A DNA stretch of 64,000 nt from Tessaracoccus lapidicaptus (GTDB lineage: Bacteria; Actinomycetota; Actinomycetes; Propionibacteriales; Propionibacteriaceae). Location of the stretch: contig NZ_MBQD01000024.1 in the NCBI RefSeq assembly GCF_001693815.1, positions 62,001-126,000 of the forward strand, read 5' to 3'. Shown here piece after piece: positions 57,706 to 64,000 of the stretch. Made by a program: the position numbers and the translations under genes. Below the pieces are notes generated by a model, which ran no database searches, was not told where the DNA came from, and saw nothing but the letters and a program-made list of their open reading frames with translations. The first letter of the stretch is position 1. Every line of letters begins with the position of its first letter.

Positions 57706-58091
57706 TTGATCAGGTGTTCGATCTCGCCGGTGCCCTGCTGGTGCTGGCGGGTGCCGTCCTCTGCTTCGGCGCGGCCGTGTCGCTCGTCAGGTTCCCCGAC
57801 GTCATCGGCAAGCTGCACGCCGTCAGCAAGCCGCAGGTGTTGGGGCTGATCTGCGTCGCCGCCGGCATCGCGGTCAGCCTGCGCACCTGGTGGGCGGCGG
57901 GTCTCGCGCTGCTCATCGTCGCCCTGCAGCTCCTCACCGCGCCCGTGGCGGCCACTCTGGTGGCGCGGGGCGCCTACCGCGCGGGACTGGCCCGCGACGA
58001 CCTGCTCCGGATCGACCACCTGACCGAGGACCTGCGGGCTGCCGGATACTCCCGCCCCGTGGGCACCGAGGCCGGGCACCTGGACCTCTGA
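57702..58091 (+). CDS. mrpG: Na+/H+ antiporter subunit G
   Basis: 129 aa, three transmembrane helices, MnhG/PhaG family. AVLCFGAAVSLVRFPDVIGKLHA is the signature, then VLGLICVAAGIAVSL and TAPVAATLVARGAYRAGL. GTG 57702 overlaps the mrpF stop. Last gene of the operon; the LLM-oxidoreductase gene is convergent 2 bp away. Confidence 0.94.
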   Translation: MIDQVFDLAGALLVLAGAVLCFGAAVSLVRFPDVIGKLHAVSKPQVLGLICVAAGIAVSLRTWWAAGLALLIVALQLLTAPVAATLVARGAYRAGLARDDLLRIDHLTEDLRAAGYSRPVGTEAGHLDL

Positions 58092-58093
58092 CC

Positions 58094-59164
58094 TCAGTCC
58101 AGCAGCGCCTCGGCCAGCAGGTCGAGCCCCCGCAGCTTCGCCGGCCACGCGTCGGCGTCGTCCGTCTCCCGGGCCCCCGCCACCAGGTGGACCATGATCT
58201 CGTCCACGCCGAAGTCCTCGGCGGTGCGGAGGAGGGCGTCGCGGACCTGGCCGACATCGCCGACTGCCCAGGTCGCGACGCTGGGGGCGACCACGGCGCG
58301 CAGGTCGTCGGTCAACAGCGCCCGCGCCTCGGCCCCGACGTGAGGTTGGGGGTCCATGGTGCCCCGGGTGGCCAGGGAGGCCATGAGGAACTGGTGCGGC
58401 TCGGAGAACTCCCAGGCCTCGTCCGCCGTCTCCGCGACCGAGACGTTGACCGTCACGAAGGTGCGCGGAGCCTCCGCATGGCCACTGGGCAGGAACCCAC
58501 CGCGGTACAGGTCGAGCGCGCGGTGGGTACCGCGCCCGGAGAAGTGGTGCGCGAAGACGTAGGGCAGGCCCAGCGTGGCGGCCAACTCGGCGGAGTAGTC
58601 ACTGGACCCCAGGAGCCACAGCTCCGGGGCGTGCTCGGCGGCGGGGGTGGCCCGCAGTTGGTAGGTGCGGCCGTGCCGCAAGCGGATCTCGGCCCCCTCC
58701 GGGCCGAGCAGCGCGAGAATGTCGCGGATGTTGGTGGGGAACTCCTCGACAGGGTCGGTGGGGCGCCCGCTCGCGTCGACCATGTGGCCCCCGCGAAGCT
58801 GCCCCCGGATGGCGGCCGACGTGACGGGGTCCGTGCCGGGCGCGCGGCCGATACCGAGGTCGATCCGGTCGCCGTAGGCGGCGGCCAGCAGTGCGAACTG
58901 CTCGGCCACGGCCAGTGGCGAGTGGTTGGGCAGCATCACGCCGCCGGATCCGAGGCGGATCCGTGAAGTGTTCTGGCCCAGGTACATGAGCTCGACGGCC
59001 GGCGACGTGGATGCCACCGACGCCGCGTTGTGATGCTCGGCCACCCAGTAGCGGTCGTAGCCGAGCCGGTCCGCGGCCTCTACCAGGGCCCGGCTGGCGC
59101 GCAGCGCCTGGGCGGTGGTCTGGCCGCGGCGGACGGGGATGAGGTCGAGTACGGACAGTCGCAT
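58094..59164 (-). CDS. LLM-class flavin-dependent oxidoreductase (luciferase-like)
   Basis: 356-aa bacterial-luciferase-like TIM barrel binding FMN or F420. MRLSVLDLIPVRRGQTT start, YWVAEHHNAASVASTSP, RIRLGSGGVMLPNHSPLAVAEQ and DLGIGRAPGTDP are diagnostic of the MsnO8/YhbW-like subgroup. Substrate unknown. GGGAG lies just upstream of ATG 59164. The 229-bp region up to the protease gene contains that gene's promoter. Confidence 0.9.
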   Translation of the reverse strand: MRLSVLDLIPVRRGQTTAQALRASRALVEAADRLGYDRYWVAEHHNAASVASTSPAVELMYLGQNTSRIRLGSGGVMLPNHSPLAVAEQFALLAAAYGDRIDLGIGRAPGTDPVTSAAIRGQLRGGHMVDASGRPTDPVEEFPTNIRDILALLGPEGAEIRLRHGRTYQLRATPAAEHAPELWLLGSSDYSAELAATLGLPYVFAHHFSGRGTHRALDLYRGGFLPSGHAEAPRTFVTVNVSVAETADEAWEFSEPHQFLMASLATRGTMDPQPHVGAEARALLTDDLRAVVAPSVATWAVGDVGQVRDALLRTAEDFGVDEIMVHLVAGARETDDADAWPAKLRGLDLLAEALLD

Positions 59165-59325
59165 GACTCCCGAGCTTAGGCGGGCGCGATGATGCACATC
59201 CGCTCACAGCACACCTAATGACATGCACGTTCATGCAACGCCTCCGGGGGCCCCGGCCGGCTGCCAGACTGACGGGTGGTTCGGTCGCACCCTCAACCTG
59301 TCCTCGAGACCCCCACTTTCGGCCA

Positions 59326-59354
59326 TTGACCGAGCCGGGGGGCGTCAATAGGGT
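59326..59354 (+). promoter_or_regulatory. Promoter of the S8 protease gene
   Basis: -35 TTGACC (59326-59331), 17-bp spacer, -10 TAGGGT (59349-59354); start site expected near 59361, giving a ~33-nt leader with a weak GGCGGA site. Confidence 0.6.
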
Positions 59355-59393
59355 GACCGCATCCCGCATGCCCCCTAGTGAACGGCGGATCGC

Positions 59394-62441
<3,048 letters not shown>

Positions 62442-62452
62442 TCCCCCCAACC

Positions 62453-62482
62453 GAGGGGCCCGTCCGTCAGGGCGGGCCCCTC
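62453..62482 (+). terminator. Terminator of the S8 protease gene
   Basis: Perfect 10-bp stem GAGGGGCCCG / CGGGCCCCTC (62453-62462, 62473-62482) with a 10-nt loop, 11 bp after the stop, followed by a short TTGT tract. Confidence 0.8.
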
Positions 62483-62555
62483 ACCTTGTCCGGGGACTGC
62501 CCAGGGACGCCGGGCGGCGCGCCTGCGCCCCGAAAAGGGCGATAAGGTGACCACT

Positions 62556-64000
62556 GTGACGAAAAGCGTTTACATTGCCTCATCGGAGCGGCAGGTCAGC
62601 AAGTCGTCGATCGCGCTCGGCCTCATCGATCTCTTCGCGCGCCAGGTGCGATCCATCGCCGTCTACCGGCCCCTGGTCCTCAACACCGCCGACGACGCGG
62701 TGATCGACGCACTGTTGTCCATCAAGGGCGTCCGGCAGGCCCGCGAGAACGCGGTCGGGGTCACGTACGCCGACTACGCCGCCGACTCCGGCCGTGCGAT
62801 CGACACCATCGTCGCCCGCTACTCAGCGCTGGCCGAGTCCCACGACGCCGTCGTCGTCCTCGGCTCCGACTACGAGGACATCGAGACCGCCATGGAGCTC
62901 GAGCACAACGCGGTCATCGCCGCGAACCTCAACGCGCCGGTGCTGTACGTCGTCAAGGCGCAGGGCCGCACCGCCGAGCAGGTCGCCCGCACCGCGGAGT
63001 CGGCCGTCGAGGCGTTCGAAGCCAAGCACAACACGGTCATCGGCATCATCGTCACGCACGCCGCGCCGGACCAGATCGACGCGCTCCGCGAGGCGGTTCG
63101 CGGTGTCCGCGACGTCGCGGTCTCGGTGCTGCCGGAGGACCCGGTGCTCACCGCACCGTCGGTCGGGGCCCAGTTCGACGCCGTCGGCGCCACGCACTGG
63201 CTCGGCAACCAGGACTTCCGCACACACGAGTCGCTGCACACGATCGTCGCGGGCATGACGCTGCCCAACCTCCTGACGCGGCTGAAGCGCGAGGCGACCG
63301 TCATCGTGCCGGCGGACCGCCTCGACCTGCTTCCCGGCCTGCTCATGGCCCACCGCTCGCCCGACTACGGGCCGCTGGCCGCCCTGATCCTCACGGGCGG
63401 CTTCGAGGTGCCCGAGTCGGTGTCGAAGCTGTTCGTGGACTCCGAGATCGACCTCCCCATCGCCGTGACGCAGGGCGACACCTTCCCGACAGCCGTCGCG
63501 CTGCAGGGCATCCGCGGGACCTCCACGAGCTCGCTGCGCAAGATCGAGGCCTCGCGGGCGCTGTTCCAGCAGCACGTCGACGAGGCGGCCCTGCTCGCCG
63601 CCATCGACCTGCCGCGCACCGAGATCCGGACGCCGACGATGTTCGAGCACCAGATCATGCAGATGGCCCGCTCGGCCAAGCAGCGCATCGTTCTGCCGGA
63701 GGCCGCCGACGACCGCGTGCTCAGCGCCGCCGACGTCGTCCTCCAGCGCCAGGTGGCCGACATCATCCTCTTGGGCGACTCGGCCCGCATCAGCCGTCGC
63801 GCCTCGGAGCTGGGCCTGAACCTGGCCGCCGCCTCGGTCGTCAACCCGGAGGACCCCGAGCTGATCGAGAAGTTTGCCGCCGAGTACGCCCGGCTGCGCG
63901 CCCACAAGGGCATGACGCTGGAGAAGGCCCGCGAGACCCTCACGGATCTGTCCTACTTCGCGACGATGATGGTGCACTTCGGCATGGCCGACGGCATGGT
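62556..64000 (+). CDS. pta: Phosphate acetyltransferase (3' end outside window)
   Basis: About 481 residues visible of a ~690-aa enzyme that interconverts acetyl-CoA and acetyl phosphate. The N-terminal P-loop-like dethiobiotin-synthetase fold starts SVYIASSERQVSKSSIALGL. A DRTGG domain covers ~210-320 (LPNLLTRLKREATVIVPADR, GPLAALILTGGFEVPE). The catalytic PTA_PTB domain begins MFEHQIMQMARSAKQRIVLPEA and is cut by the window end. GTG 62556 is chosen because TAAGGT lies 7 nt upstream with no spaced Shine-Dalgarno (leaderless); GTG 62547 is the alternative. Usually followed by ackA. Confidence 0.93.
   Translation, partial: MTKSVYIASSERQVSKSSIALGLIDLFARQVRSIAVYRPLVLNTADDAVIDALLSIKGVRQARENAVGVTYADYAADSGRAIDTIVARYSALAESHDAVVVLGSDYEDIETAMELEHNAVIAANLNAPVLYVVKAQGRTAEQVARTAESAVEAFEAKHNTVIGIIVTHAAPDQIDALREAVRGVRDVAVSVLPEDPVLTAPSVGAQFDAVGATHWLGNQDFRTHESLHTIVAGMTLPNLLTRLKREATVIVPADRLDLLPGLLMAHRSPDYGPLAALILTGGFEVPESVSKLFVDSEIDLPIAVTQGDTFPTAVALQGIRGTSTSSLRKIEASRALFQQHVDEAALLAAIDLPRTEIRTPTMFEHQIMQMARSAKQRIVLPEAADDRVLSAADVVLQRQVADIILLGDSARISRRASELGLNLAAASVVNPEDPELIEKFAAEYARLRAHKGMTLEKARETLTDLSYFATMMVHFGMADGM

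Overview
The window is high-GC DNA with tightly packed, often overlapping genes. Many genes start with GTG or TTG, and several appear to be leaderless (a TAnnnT-type -10 box 6-7 nt before the start codon). With the rpsF-ssb-rpsR-rplI cluster, DtxR/IdeR- and CsoR-like operators and a DUF222/HNH repeat-family gene, this points to an actinobacterium, most likely of the Propionibacteriaceae type. The genus is inference.

Region 1 (1-12.4 kb) is a sugar-scavenging block. A long minus-strand operon runs from a strong promoter near 9.82 kb through a TIM-barrel sugar isomerase, a two-subunit transketolase, a DUF2291 protein, a ribose-type ABC importer (ATPase, permease, lipoprotein), an FGGY kinase and a DUF5060/DUF4038 apiosidase-like glycoside hydrolase cut by the window edge. 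Isomerase + kinase + split transketolase + apiosidase-like hydrolase matches the transketolase route for D-apiose. The ABC ATPase is broken by a 1-nt frameshift. Divergent rbsK-rbsD and a nucleoside hydrolase add ribose salvage.

Region 2 (12.4-24.3 kb) holds two OmpR-type two-component systems, a frameshifted DUF222/HNH endonuclease between oppositely oriented copies of a ~54-74 bp repeat, a DUF2202 protein, a PIG-L deacetylase with a CsoR-like operator on its promoter, a large protein with an atypical DisA_N (diadenylate-cyclase-like) domain, a SulP transporter and an S4 RNA-binding protein.

Region 3 (24.4-28.6 kb) has a LacI regulator divergent from a GH51 arabinofuranosidase, then a GT87-type membrane glycosyltransferase.

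Region 4 (28.6-35.4 kb) is the most unusual locus. A minus-strand operon begins with an adenylation-carrier-membrane-acyltransferase fusion and continues by overlapping genes into a complete Fe3+ ABC importer (FbpA-B-C type). A phosphopantetheinyl transferase lies divergently, and a DtxR/IdeR-like box covers the promoter. I read it as an iron-controlled carrier-protein chemistry system coupled to iron import.

Region 5 (35.4-51.8 kb) contains a GT1-like glycosyltransferase, an ArsR/SRPBCC pair, a short UvrA paralogue, an oxidoreductase, an MpaB-type protein, the S6-SSB-S18-L9 cluster, a GDSL hydrolase, a rhodanese, a long-chain acyl-CoA ligase, a two-gene inositol-like catabolic unit behind twin LacI-type operators, a LacI regulator preceded by a symmetric inverted-repeat element, and endonuclease IV.

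Region 6 (51.8-64 kb) is a six-gene Mrp Na+/H+ antiporter operon with an A-B fusion, an LLM flavin oxidoreductase, a secreted subtilisin-type protease, and the start of phosphate acetyltransferase, cut by the window end.
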